NCBI GenBank assembly: GCA_022841345.1
Contig: JALHRR010000019.1
Coordinates: 25,795 to 89,794 of the forward strand
Length of the DNA stretch: 64,000 nt
Source: Saprospiraceae bacterium
GTDB lineage: Bacteria; Bacteroidota; Bacteroidia; Chitinophagales; Saprospiraceae
Direction of reading: 5' to 3'
Part shown: piece by piece, positions 44,846 to 52,858 of the stretch
How the letters are laid out: the number at the start of each line of letters is the position of its first letter
How positions within the stretch are numbered: position 1 is the first letter of the stretch
The notes under the pieces: generated by a model
Database searches by the model: none
Told to the model about the DNA's origin: nothing
The model's input: only the letters and a program-made list of their open reading frames with translations
Program-made: the position numbers and the translations under genes

Positions 44846-46591
44846 ATGAAAAACATTACATTCCTCCTCATTTTGCTTCTGACACTTGCAGGCAATTCTC
44901 TTTTTGCTCAGCGATTGGAATTAGAGTCCATTCTGGAATTAAATTTTGCGCCATTCAAGATATACAGGATTGATGATAAACGATCTTTGGTCGTGACCGA
45001 GAATAAGGATATTTGTAAATCTCACACATTAGATTTTCTGCATTTTGATGAAGTTGTCAAATCCATATTACTTCCTGAAAGTTTTGTAGGACATGTAAAA
45101 GTTATTGGAGATGAAATTGAAGTGCTAACCACTATTCAGCTTTTTGATGTAGCGGGTATTTATGGAGTCCGGAGATATCATTTTGATTTGAATGGAAATA
45201 CCCTTAGCGAACCGGAAGAATTTATGTTTGATAATTTTGATGTACCACAGCAATTTACTCAGGCTTATATAGCTGAAACAGTTGAAGGATTCTTTGTAGC
45301 TAATTTCCTGGGGCAGCTATTTAATGCAGAACATACCCAGAACAATTTTTTAAGGCTGAATGCTCAGTTTGAAGGTAATATTGTAGATACAAAAGTCAGG
45401 AAACTTGAAGTGTATGAAGGCACAGGTATCGGAGGACTTGTAGTAAGGCAGGTTTTATATGCCACGGAATCAAAAATATATACATATAATTATAATATAA
45501 GTGTCATTGAGTTATCTACTCTGGAATTAGATGATATTCGATTCGCTGAAGTGAGTGATGATAATGAAATTGTTGTAGTACACGGCAATAAAGTTACTTT
45601 ATTTGATTTTGAATTAAATCAGATTGCGCAGGCAGAACTGCCGCAGGTTATGGATCACTTTTATCTGGAAGATCGTCTGTTGCATGCTTTAAAGCCTCTG
45701 AATACGTCAGATTCAATTATCATTCATCTGGACCATATTTATTTGAAGTTTGATTTGAATTCAATGCTTGTTGCAGAAGAAAAAATGATTTCCGGAGTAG
45801 GAGCGAGGGTGGCGGATTTCTACGCAAAAGATGGTCAACTTCATATTCTAAGTTCTAGTGGTTCGGGGAAGCAGGTAGTAATGCAACAATTTGATATGAG
45901 CCTGAGTCCTGATACGCATGTATATACTGATTTAAGTGCAGGTGATTACAGTGTAGTTGATATCAATAGATTTACAATCTTAATTCCTTCGATTGAAGCT
46001 ACATTGGAACTTCCAGTTCAGAATTTATCCGGGGAATTTATTTCTGAAGTCCGGTATGGATCTTATTTTGACTACATATTTGGGTTTGCATGTGGCGAAG
46101 AAGTATTTGGTAATGTGGATGTTCAGCTGGGTTTTATGGATGAGGAAGTGATCAGGGTAAAAGTCAAATGCAATCGCTTTACTACTGTGGATGGAGGTGA
46201 TTCGCTTTTATACACTTGTCCATGTGTAGATATTTTTCCATATGAACATCATATAGATCTGGATGAATCTAACAATCAAATCTGTGCGCAAATAAAAGTC
46301 TCCTCCACCATAGTCTCCACAAAGGAGGAAATTATAGAGAAAAACTGGACACTTTCTCCGAATCCGGTTCAGAATGAGCTCATCATTCAGTTTGACGAAA
46401 CATTGTCAAAATCTGCCAATTGGCAAATTATGGATCTGACCGGAAGGCTCCTTCAGAGCGGAATGGTAAATCAGGGAGCAGATTCAGAATTGCTCACAAT
46501 CCGGATGATGAATTCGGGCATGTATATTTTTCAACTCAGTGATGCTGTGACTGCTCAAGTGCTGGGAGTGCAGAAGTTTGTGAAGGAGTAG
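44846..46591 (+). CDS. T9SS type A sorting domain protein, propeller-like body
   Basis: 581 residues from ATG at 44846. A TTG two codons upstream is possible. A signal peptide is present (KNITFLLILLLTLAGNSLFAQ). The body, residues about 25-490, is acidic and beta-rich with recurring short strand pairs (KIYTYNYNISVIELSTLEL; NEIVVVHGNKVTLFDFELNQ; HILSSSGSGKQVVMQQFD) that suggest a WD-like propeller without a defined family. A small Cys-containing segment precedes the C-terminal sorting domain (WTLSPNPVQNELIIQF; GMYIFQLSD near the end). It is exported by the type IX system. The function is unknown. It directly follows the giant T9SS gene on the same strand but is separated from it by more than 1 kb of repeats. 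Confidence 0.85.
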   Translation: MKNITFLLILLLTLAGNSLFAQRLELESILELNFAPFKIYRIDDKRSLVVTENKDICKSHTLDFLHFDEVVKSILLPESFVGHVKVIGDEIEVLTTIQLFDVAGIYGVRRYHFDLNGNTLSEPEEFMFDNFDVPQQFTQAYIAETVEGFFVANFLGQLFNAEHTQNNFLRLNAQFEGNIVDTKVRKLEVYEGTGIGGLVVRQVLYATESKIYTYNYNISVIELSTLELDDIRFAEVSDDNEIVVVHGNKVTLFDFELNQIAQAELPQVMDHFYLEDRLLHALKPLNTSDSIIIHLDHIYLKFDLNSMLVAEEKMISGVGARVADFYAKDGQLHILSSSGSGKQVVMQQFDMSLSPDTHVYTDLSAGDYSVVDINRFTILIPSIEATLELPVQNLSGEFISEVRYGSYFDYIFGFACGEEVFGNVDVQLGFMDEEVIRVKVKCNRFTTVDGGDSLLYTCPCVDIFPYEHHIDLDESNNQICAQIKVSSTIVSTKEEIIEKNWTLSPNPVQNELIIQFDETLSKSANWQIMDLTGRLLQSGMVNQGADSELLTIRMMNSGMYIFQLSDAVTAQVLGVQKFVKE

Positions 46592-47269
46592 GGGGTATCA
46601 AATTCAAATTTCGAATAAATGATTGTGAGCTATACGAGGCAAGAGCTGTTGGGTTATTTGCGAGGCGCTGCAAATAAAAACGGGTGTCACCCCTGCGCGG
46701 CTGGTTTGTTACAGGGTAGACGCTGCCAAAGACGAGTGACGCCCCGACACGGCTGCGCCTGGCCGGGGTGACGTCTTTTCATTGCTACGCAATAAAAAGG
46801 TGACGCCCCCTTAGATTTTTAAAGGCTCAGCCTTTAAAAATCTAAGGAGGTGACGTTCTGGTGGTCATTTTGCCGACGGCAAAATTACTACACGCAGGTT
46901 AAGGGAAGGCTTTTCTAACAGTGCTTTCATTTTGCCTGAGGCAAAATGGGAGTTGTGTTCTGAATTTGAGTTCAAAAATGTCGCTTATGCAGGAGCGTCA
47001 CTCATGACATCGCAGATGGCATGAATGCCTGGGGCGCAGTGAGGAACGAACCTCGACCTCACCTTTTGCCGTAGGCAAAAGACGTCACCCCTTGCCTGGC
47101 GGAGCCGGCCAGGGGCGTCACCGTGCTACGAGTTATGCCGGTAAGACGATAAACTATATAGCCGACAGGTACAATATTCCAAACAGTAAAAGCAGCATAT
47201 TCTCCTTATCCGGCGTATCATCAATATTAGTCATTCTCCTCATTTCTTCACCTTCAAAAACTCATTATC
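46592..47269. repeat. Hairpin array with GTGACG/CGTCAC words (46.8 kb)
   Basis: Hairpins in order: CTTTTCATTGC/GCAATAAAAAG (46775-46799); a 19-bp perfect palindrome arm CCTTAGATTTTTAAAGGCT with a 1-nt centre (46809-46847); ATTTTGCCG/CGGCAAAAT (46867-46885); CATTTTGCC-tga-GGCAAAATG (46928-46948); TTTTGCC-gta-GGCAAAA (47064-47080); and CCTGGC/GCCAGG (47095-47113). Between them stand TGACGCC, TGACGT, GCGTCAC and ACGTCACC words. The 22-mer shared with 22754 is at 47034-47055. No credible gene was found. Confidence 0.85.
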
Positions 47270-47800
47270 ATGGCACAAATGGAAATGAATGAAAACGGTG
47301 ATTCCAGAAAAGGACGCTCCACCAAGAAATCCACAAAAGTTGATATGACTCCCATGGTGGATTTGGGTTTTCTATTGATCACATTTTTTATGCTTGCTAC
47401 TACACTGAGTAAACCTCAGGCAATTGACATGAATATGCCAGCAAAATCTGATGCTGAAGATCAGCAAGTCATCCCCGAATCAAAAGCCCTGACCCTGATT
47501 CTTGGTGCAGATGATACTTTGTTCTACAGTGTGGGAAGCAATTATGAAAAGGTGGGTTTTCTGGATTTTTCTCAGGCTGCGAATGTTGAAAAAATCATTT
47601 ATAATCGTCAGCAGGAAGTAGCTGCCAAATATGGCGATAAAGATCATTTAGTCATCTTAATCAAAGCCATGTCCTCTTCCAAATATCGCAATCTGGTGAA
47701 TATTCTGGATGAGATGGAGATTACTCAGACGAAGAGGTTTTCGCTGCTGGAATTCACTGAAGCTGATTCGCTGATGTTATACGGATTGGCAGAGAGGTAA
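47270..47800 (+). CDS. exbD: ExbD/TolR family biopolymer transport protein (solitary)
   Basis: 176 residues. The N-terminal cytoplasmic basic stretch is followed by the single transmembrane helix with the family motif KVDMTPMVDLGFLLITFFMLATTL (the Asp in MVDLGF is the proton-relay residue) and a periplasmic domain ending in LLEFTEADS. It couples the proton motive force to TonB- or Tol-dependent transport together with ExbB/TolQ. No exbB, second exbD or tonB gene adjoins it, which is atypical for Bacteroidota. It lies directly after the hairpin array. Confidence 0.9.
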   Translation: MAQMEMNENGDSRKGRSTKKSTKVDMTPMVDLGFLLITFFMLATTLSKPQAIDMNMPAKSDAEDQQVIPESKALTLILGADDTLFYSVGSNYEKVGFLDFSQAANVEKIIYNRQQEVAAKYGDKDHLVILIKAMSSSKYRNLVNILDEMEITQTKRFSLLEFTEADSLMLYGLAER

Positions 47801-47832
47801 AATGAAATCGTGTTTGATATAATAACATAATA

Positions 47833-47863
47833 TTGTTTAATTATAGATCATTTATTATCTTTG
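47833..47863 (+). promoter_or_regulatory. Bacteroidota-type promoter of the toxin-antitoxin operon
   Basis: TATCTTTG at 47856-47863 matches the -7 consensus TAnnTTTG, and TTG at 47833-47835 lies 20 nt upstream as a -33 element. Translation starts about 30 bp downstream at 47893. Assignment is by consensus only. Confidence 0.55.
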
Positions 47864-47892
47864 TGTGATTCATTTGATAATCGTGCATTGCT

Positions 47893-48690
47893 ATGAGTTA
47901 CATCATTTCCAGACAAGAAATTGGCAAGAGGATCAGTTTGCTCCGAAAATTTAAAGGCTTGTCTCAGGATGATTTGGCTAAAAGATTAAACATTTCCAGA
48001 CCTTCATTAACTCAGGCAGAACTGGGCAACAGAAATATAGACATTCTTGAATTGCAGCAGATGTCCTTGATTTTAGAGTTTTCTTTGGTCGATATAATGT
48101 CTGAAAATTTTAAGTCTGTGAAGCCTATGGAAAATGAAATCGGTGTTCGTTCTGAAAAGTCTGCTGATAGAATTTCAGTCCCGCAGCTCAATGTTAAAAA
48201 GTTTAAAAACATTTTGTTGTACATCCTGGAGTGCTGCGCCGGCAAGCCCAATGTTGGCGAAACTGTCCTGTACAAATTATTGTATTTCGCCGATTTCAAT
48301 TACTATGAAGTTTACGAAGAACATTTGACAGGAGCTCAGTATCGCAAATTACCTTACGGGCCGGTACCCCAAAAAATGGACATTATCATTAATAAGATGC
48401 TGGCCGACTCAGAAATACAGAGAGTGAAAACTGAATATTTCGGGTTTCCACAAATCAGGTACTTACCACTTATCAAGTCTGACCTTACCCAATTTAAAGC
48501 AAGTGAAAAGGAAATTATTGACAGGGTCATTGATCAGATGAGTGACTGGTCTGCTTCGGCAATTAGTTCATATTCTCATAAGGATATGCCCTGGATGGCT
48601 TCCAAAGAAGGTGACGAAATAAATTATGAATTGGTATTTTACAGAGATGCGCCTTTCTCCGTGAGAAACTATGAAGTAGAAAGTGAGTGA
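47893..48690 (+). CDS. Antitoxin: XRE helix-turn-helix fused to Panacea (DUF4065/SocA-like) domain
   Basis: 265 residues. An XRE DNA-binding domain occupies about residues 1-65 (RISLLRKFKGLSQDDLAKRLNISRPSLTQAELGNR). The DUF4065/Panacea domain is about 95-245, with the hallmark KLLYFADFNYYEVYEEHLTGAQYRKLPYGPVP near 135-165. The Panacea domain has been described as an antitoxin module that neutralises diverse toxins. The HTH implies autoregulation of the operon. Its stop codon overlaps the toxin start (TGATG), confirming a coupled pair. Confidence 0.9.
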   Translation: MSYIISRQEIGKRISLLRKFKGLSQDDLAKRLNISRPSLTQAELGNRNIDILELQQMSLILEFSLVDIMSENFKSVKPMENEIGVRSEKSADRISVPQLNVKKFKNILLYILECCAGKPNVGETVLYKLLYFADFNYYEVYEEHLTGAQYRKLPYGPVPQKMDIIINKMLADSEIQRVKTEYFGFPQIRYLPLIKSDLTQFKASEKEIIDRVIDQMSDWSASAISSYSHKDMPWMASKEGDEINYELVFYRDAPFSVRNYEVESE

Positions 48691-49040
48691 TGACAATTTT
48701 TGAAGAGTTACCCGAGTTCAAAAGAGATTTGGGAAAATTGTTAAAAAAGTACAAATCCCTGAAGGAGGACCTGGATGTCGTAAGATTAGTTCTGTGCGTT
48801 TACCCTGATGAAAGAGCTCCATTCAGTTTTCGGATTAATAGTTTGGGAATTGATAAGTGTATCATCAAGGTAAAAAAGATTGCAAGTAAATCATTTAAGG
48901 GTCGTGGGGTGAATTCGGGATTTAGGTTGATTTATGCTTATTTTAATTCGGATAATCGCATCGTTTTTATTGAATTGTATCATAAAAATGAAAAAGACAA
49001 TGAAGATAGGGAGAGGATAATCAGGAATTTCAGTGATTAA
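48690..49040 (+). CDS. RelE/ParE-like toxin paired with the Panacea antitoxin
   Basis: 116 residues from ATG at 48690, which shares one base with the antitoxin stop. A GTG at 48687 is in frame but less likely. It has the RelE/ParE superfamily layout: helical start (EFKRDLGKLLKKYKSLKEDLDVV), central KVKKIASKSFKGRGVNSGFRLIYAYF strands with conserved Arg/Lys, and a C-terminal RIVFIELYHKNEKDNEDRERI helix. Predicted action is on mRNA at the ribosome or on gyrase. Which of these cannot be told. It ends 14 bp from the convergent acyl-AMP ligase gene. Confidence 0.85.
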   Translation: MTIFEELPEFKRDLGKLLKKYKSLKEDLDVVRLVLCVYPDERAPFSFRINSLGIDKCIIKVKKIASKSFKGRGVNSGFRLIYAYFNSDNRIVFIELYHKNEKDNEDRERIIRNFSD

Positions 49041-49054
49041 TCAATATAATTATT

Positions 49055-50593
49055 TTAGCCGCCTTGAATTTTCACCTTTAATCCGGCATAATCAATCTTA
49101 GAGTTATGTCTGGGATCTCTTGGTATTTTGTTTACAAATTTATATTCCGAAATGGGCAAGTTCAAAGTTGATATTTCAGTCCTGAAAGCTTCAGAAGTGA
49201 AGTTCTTTTTCAATTCAATTATCCCGGTGACATTGCCATTGATTTCCATAATTGTCCCGATTTCTACGCTTTTGCAATGCTGAAAGAGCCCTTCATATAC
49301 AAAAGGAGAAATGATCTTTTCATCCTTATAAATCAATGTATTACACCTCCCTGTGAGAAAGAGATTTCCGGCATCATCCAAAAAACCGCTGTCTCCGGTT
49401 CTGTGCCAGCAAATCCCATTGATGAATATTTTATTAAGTTTCACTGCTTCCGGATTATCAATATAATCCCTCAAAACATGAGGACCACTGACTATGATTT
49501 CACCAATCTGTCCGGGTGCTAACCTGATTCGATCCAATTCATTTTCTGAATTTATTACAACCTGAGCTTCCATGATTGGAATGATACACACCCTGGATTC
49601 TTTGCAAAGTGATCCAACATTCAGACCTTCGAGAGCATACTCATCGCTATGTCTTTCAATTTGTTCAGCTTTTAGCCGTGAAATAGGCTCCGCTTCTGTT
49701 GAGCCATAAATGATTTCAATAGCAGCCTGCGGAAATGCATTTTTGTACAATTCTATTTCAGGAAAAAATACAGGAGCTCCTCCGGTAAATATCTTTTGCA
49801 GGTCCGGTAAAGATTGATGGTGCTCCAGCAAATATTCTGCCATTTTTCTGATAAAAAAGGGTGAAGTCACTAATGTATTTGTCTTTGATTGTTTCATTTG
49901 ATGGAAACAAAATTGTGTTTCCTTAGCATTGTGCTTTGAAACTTTGAATTTCGGAATGGTTGAGCTGGAACCTACTCCCAAATTGATCAGCAACACAATT
50001 GGAAGAGTAGTCATATTGATATCACTTACAGAAGGTTGAATGATATCACGCAGAGCTTTGAATTGCTCATAAAGCAAACCATGCGTACGATTGGCGGCTT
50101 TTGGCTGACCGGTCGATCCCGTTGTAAAAGTAATCAAAGCAGAATCATCAAGCTCTGTAGAAGCCCATTCCTTCCGCCCGGAATTCAGGCTTTTGTACCC
50201 GGGTGAAATCCTGATTTTTATTTTGAATATCTCAGGAATAAGCAATCCTATAATGCGCAGTTTCAATGGTCCGATAAAAGCTTTGCATTGAACCACAGTA
50301 AGACATAATCTAAGTCTGGAAATACTAACCCATTCGTCCAGAAAAACCGGAACAGCACCTATGTAGAATAAGGAAAGAACTGTTCTGTACAAATCAATGG
50401 ACATAGGTACAAAAACTAGTACTTTGTCGCCTTTAGCTATGCCTTTTCCTGTATATAATTCACTGGTTTCCCGGACTTCCTGCAAGAGTTTACCATATGT
50501 TATTTCCTGCGATTTATGCACAATAGCTATCCCTTCAGGATTCTTCAAAGCTGCCTCAACAAATAACTGAACAATGTTAAAATGAGTTTGCAT
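49055..50593 (-). CDS. Acyl-AMP ligase / fatty acyl-CoA synthetase family (OleC-like)
   Basis: 512 residues. The adenylation-domain motifs are present: ITFTTGSTGQPKAANRTH (P-loop) near 154-171, IYGSTEAEPIS near 295, WHRTGDSGFLDDAGNLFLTGR near 393. The catalytic C-terminal Lys region reads PRDPRHNSKIDYAGLK. The YGSTEAEP variant is closer to fatty-acid CoA ligase or OleC-type enzymes than to NRPS adenylation domains. It would activate a carboxylate as acyl-AMP. It is the last gene of the eight-gene operon, and its start is adjacent to the SRPBCC stop. The substrate is unknown. Activation of a long acyl chain for the pathway is inference. Confidence 0.85.
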   Translation of the reverse strand: MQTHFNIVQLFVEAALKNPEGIAIVHKSQEITYGKLLQEVRETSELYTGKGIAKGDKVLVFVPMSIDLYRTVLSLFYIGAVPVFLDEWVSISRLRLCLTVVQCKAFIGPLKLRIIGLLIPEIFKIKIRISPGYKSLNSGRKEWASTELDDSALITFTTGSTGQPKAANRTHGLLYEQFKALRDIIQPSVSDINMTTLPIVLLINLGVGSSSTIPKFKVSKHNAKETQFCFHQMKQSKTNTLVTSPFFIRKMAEYLLEHHQSLPDLQKIFTGGAPVFFPEIELYKNAFPQAAIEIIYGSTEAEPISRLKAEQIERHSDEYALEGLNVGSLCKESRVCIIPIMEAQVVINSENELDRIRLAPGQIGEIIVSGPHVLRDYIDNPEAVKLNKIFINGICWHRTGDSGFLDDAGNLFLTGRCNTLIYKDEKIISPFVYEGLFQHCKSVEIGTIMEINGNVTGIIELKKNFTSEAFRTEISTLNLPISEYKFVNKIPRDPRHNSKIDYAGLKVKIQGG

Positions 50594-51184
50594 TTACTCC
50601 TCGTTGAAATGTTTGATATTTTGCAGATTATCCCTAAAAATGTCAGCGATCCTGAATGAAGCAAGATGCATTTTATATTCATCTATTGCATTTGATTTAC
50701 CTTCTTTATAATAGAGTGCAAAAGTGAGTTTACACTTGGTTTCAGATATGGGAATGTAAACTTGTTCCGTGATCAGATTATCTGCTTTCATGGGGAAATG
50801 TTGCATATTGAAAATTGTCAGCTTTCTTCCCTTATTGGGAATCACTTCTATGATTTCTTCATCCCATTGAATACCTGACTTGTCTTCATTCTTGAAACAA
50901 CGCCTGAAAGAACCTTTATTTCCATCCGGCACTTCTTCAGGGTTTAATGAAATAATGTGATCAACGAATACAGACCATTCACTTGCATTGCCTGAGTTTC
51001 CCAGATATTGAAAGACTTGAGAAACCGGAGCATCTATTTCTACAGAACAAACAATCTTTTTTATTTGATCCCCTTCAGATTGCTTGTAAGGGCTTATAAA
51101 TGGAATTATAATGAGCAAGGCTGCTATTGATATAAAAAACCCGGTCAACCATCTGCTGAGATTTGATTTAAATTTCTTTTCCAT
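50594..51184 (-). CDS. Membrane-anchored SRPBCC (polyketide cyclase/START-like) protein
   Basis: About 196 residues from ATG at 51184. A GTG or ATG further upstream (51247, 51193) would overlap the preceding gene by up to 80 bp. An N-terminal helix (WLTGFFISIAALLIIIPFI) precedes an SRPBCC fold: CSVEIDAPVSQVFQYLGNSGNASEWSVFVD near 45-75, then WDEEIIEVIPNKGRKLTIF and ITEQVYIPISETKCKLTFALYY. Such domains bind hydrophobic ligands or act as aromatase/cyclases. The anchor suggests work at the membrane. It is the seventh gene of the operon. Confidence 0.75.
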   Translation of the reverse strand: MEKKFKSNLSRWLTGFFISIAALLIIIPFISPYKQSEGDQIKKIVCSVEIDAPVSQVFQYLGNSGNASEWSVFVDHIISLNPEEVPDGNKGSFRRCFKNEDKSGIQWDEEIIEVIPNKGRKLTIFNMQHFPMKADNLITEQVYIPISETKCKLTFALYYKEGKSNAIDEYKMHLASFRIADIFRDNLQNIKHFNEE

Positions 51185-52172
51185 AAAGTGCATATTTTTT
51201 ATAGCTGCTTCCTCCGAAAACATTCGAAGTATATTGAGAATTGGCATCTTCCTTTAAGTAGGCATAGATCAAAGAATCGAAATCATTTTGTTTTGCCCGA
51301 TGAGCAAGATGCATGCTCAGAATCAAACCCAGGCCGGACCATTTTTTTTCAGGACTTCTGGCAAGGGTTTTTACAATGAGATTTTTTTGTTCGGTATTGT
51401 ACAAGTCTCTGTAGCAGAAAATAAACCCAATAATATTTTTTTCATTATCCTCAGCGATAATTACATATTCTGGATCTATGAGCGCTTGGATTGACAGATA
51501 CTTTCGATTGAAATATTCCCTGGAAATAGGACTGAAAAGAAAATTAGATTCAAAAGAATCATTAATCAATGAGTATAATTTATCCAATTCTTTGTCAAAA
51601 TGGTTCATATCCAGATTCCTTAATCTCATTCCATTTTCTCGAAGTTTTGCTTCAATAGAAAGTAATCGCTCATCTTGCACAGCGAAATTTATTGAAATCG
51701 ATGAATTGTATGTGGCAATGGTTTCAAAGCCATTTGAAAGAAAGTGTTGATTGTAGTAAAGGTGATGATATGGCTCAGATAAAAAATTGGGGTAATCATT
51801 GTGTGTGCTGAAGCGATAATGATCCCAGGTCGATCCGTTCATGGGCCCTATGATATATTCTGCGCCATGATTCTTAGCTTCTTTTGAAATATGGTTCAAT
51901 AAATGCTGACTCAAATCAGGATTGTCAAAAGATTCATAATTACCAATTAAAGCAGTGGGTTTATCCATGTACCTGATACCGGGATTAAAATACAATGCAG
52001 CCCTTGAAATTAGATTTCCATCCACAAAAAGCATGTAACAGGTATGAAGGTATAGTTCATTCAGCTGTTCAGATGGTGCCGAACCAGACTCAGGGTACAG
52101 CTTATTTTTCAAATCCTGAAAGGATTGAAAAGAGTCTTCTCCGGGCATTGTGCTTATGATTCTTATATCCAT
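51168..52172 (-). CDS. GNAT-like acyltransferase
   Basis: 334 residues with a tandem, GNAT-like plan. The first half contains PTALIGNYESFDN and GAEYIIGPMNGSTWDHYRF. The second half contains YVIIAEDNEKNIIGFIFCYRD and a motif-A-like VKTLARSPEKKWSGLGLILSMHLAHRA that would hold acyl-CoA. No transmembrane segment is present. It is likely an N- or O-acyltransferase. Its place directly after the prenol-kinase-like gene (2 bp gap) suggests acylation in lipid assembly, which is inference. A FemAB-type relative is an alternative. Confidence 0.65.
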   Translation of the reverse strand: MDIRIISTMPGEDSFQSFQDLKNKLYPESGSAPSEQLNELYLHTCYMLFVDGNLISRAALYFNPGIRYMDKPTALIGNYESFDNPDLSQHLLNHISKEAKNHGAEYIIGPMNGSTWDHYRFSTHNDYPNFLSEPYHHLYYNQHFLSNGFETIATYNSSISINFAVQDERLLSIEAKLRENGMRLRNLDMNHFDKELDKLYSLINDSFESNFLFSPISREYFNRKYLSIQALIDPEYVIIAEDNEKNIIGFIFCYRDLYNTEQKNLIVKTLARSPEKKWSGLGLILSMHLAHRAKQNDFDSLIYAYLKEDANSQYTSNVFGGSSYKKYALYGKEI

Positions 52173-52174
52173 TG

Positions 52175-52858
52175 CTATAATAAATTTGTGTAATTGAATA
52201 TAAATAAGCAGGTAAGGGCTGAGGCAGGAATCGTTATATTATCATGACCCTGCCCGGTAAATAATTCTACTGTTGTAGTTACTGCAGCGATAATTATACT
52301 TGACATGAATATATTAATGATAACGGCATCAGGCCAGAAGAAATAAAGTGTCAAAAAGGAAATGATGGACGCTGTAATGAAGAAAGTTCCGGAACCTATC
52401 CGGGTCTTTTGATTAACCCGAAAACCGATTTTTCCGGATGGCCAGTGTTTTCCTGCAATAGCTGCAAATGGGTCACTGATAGCCAGAATTAAAATAGGAA
52501 TATAGTAGAAAACGATGTTGTAGTCATTGAATTCAAAGGCCAGGTAGCATATATAAACAGAGACAGGATACCACAAACTGCCATATGATATCCTGTCAAT
52601 AGAGTTAATGGACGGAAGCAGATTATGTCTCTTGCTTAGAACAAGGAGGATCAGAAAACTTGAACAAAGCAAAAGTACCAGCCAATGATTTTTTAATAAT
52701 ATTGGAAACAAAAGGCTCAGTATTCCGGTGCCCAGATGAATGAATTTACGGGTAATTTCAACCTTGATTTTAAACCTGTGAAAAAGAATTTCACCGATAG
52801 CAAATAAGCCCAGAAAAGCAAAAGCCAGAAAGATTGTATTTAAAATCGCTGTACTCAT
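52175..52858 (-). CDS. Phytol/dolichol kinase-like (CTP-dependent) integral membrane protein
   Basis: 227 residues with about seven hydrophobic helices. The family features are a Lys-His pair KFIHLGTGILSLLFP near 38-52, SDPFAAIAGKHWPSGKIGFRVNQKTRIGSGTFFITAS near 134-170 and TTTVELFTGQGHDNITIPASA near 188-210. The family includes phytol kinase (VTE5), farnesol kinase, dolichol kinase and diacylglycerol kinase (DGK1), which use CTP. A prenyl alcohol or diacylglycerol is therefore the likely substrate. Its overlap with the BtaA-like gene upstream (ATGA) shows coupling. Confidence 0.8.
   Translation of the reverse strand: MSTAILNTIFLAFAFLGLFAIGEILFHRFKIKVEITRKFIHLGTGILSLLFPILLKNHWLVLLLCSSFLILLVLSKRHNLLPSINSIDRISYGSLWYPVSVYICYLAFEFNDYNIVFYYIPILILAISDPFAAIAGKHWPSGKIGFRVNQKTRIGSGTFFITASIISFLTLYFFWPDAVIINIFMSSIIIAAVTTTVELFTGQGHDNITIPASALTCLFIFNYTNLL

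Noticed and set aside
47092..47292. A 66-codon frame overlapping the exbD start
   Set aside because: It begins in repeat sequence (47092) and overlaps the much better exbD start. No protein-like features are visible.
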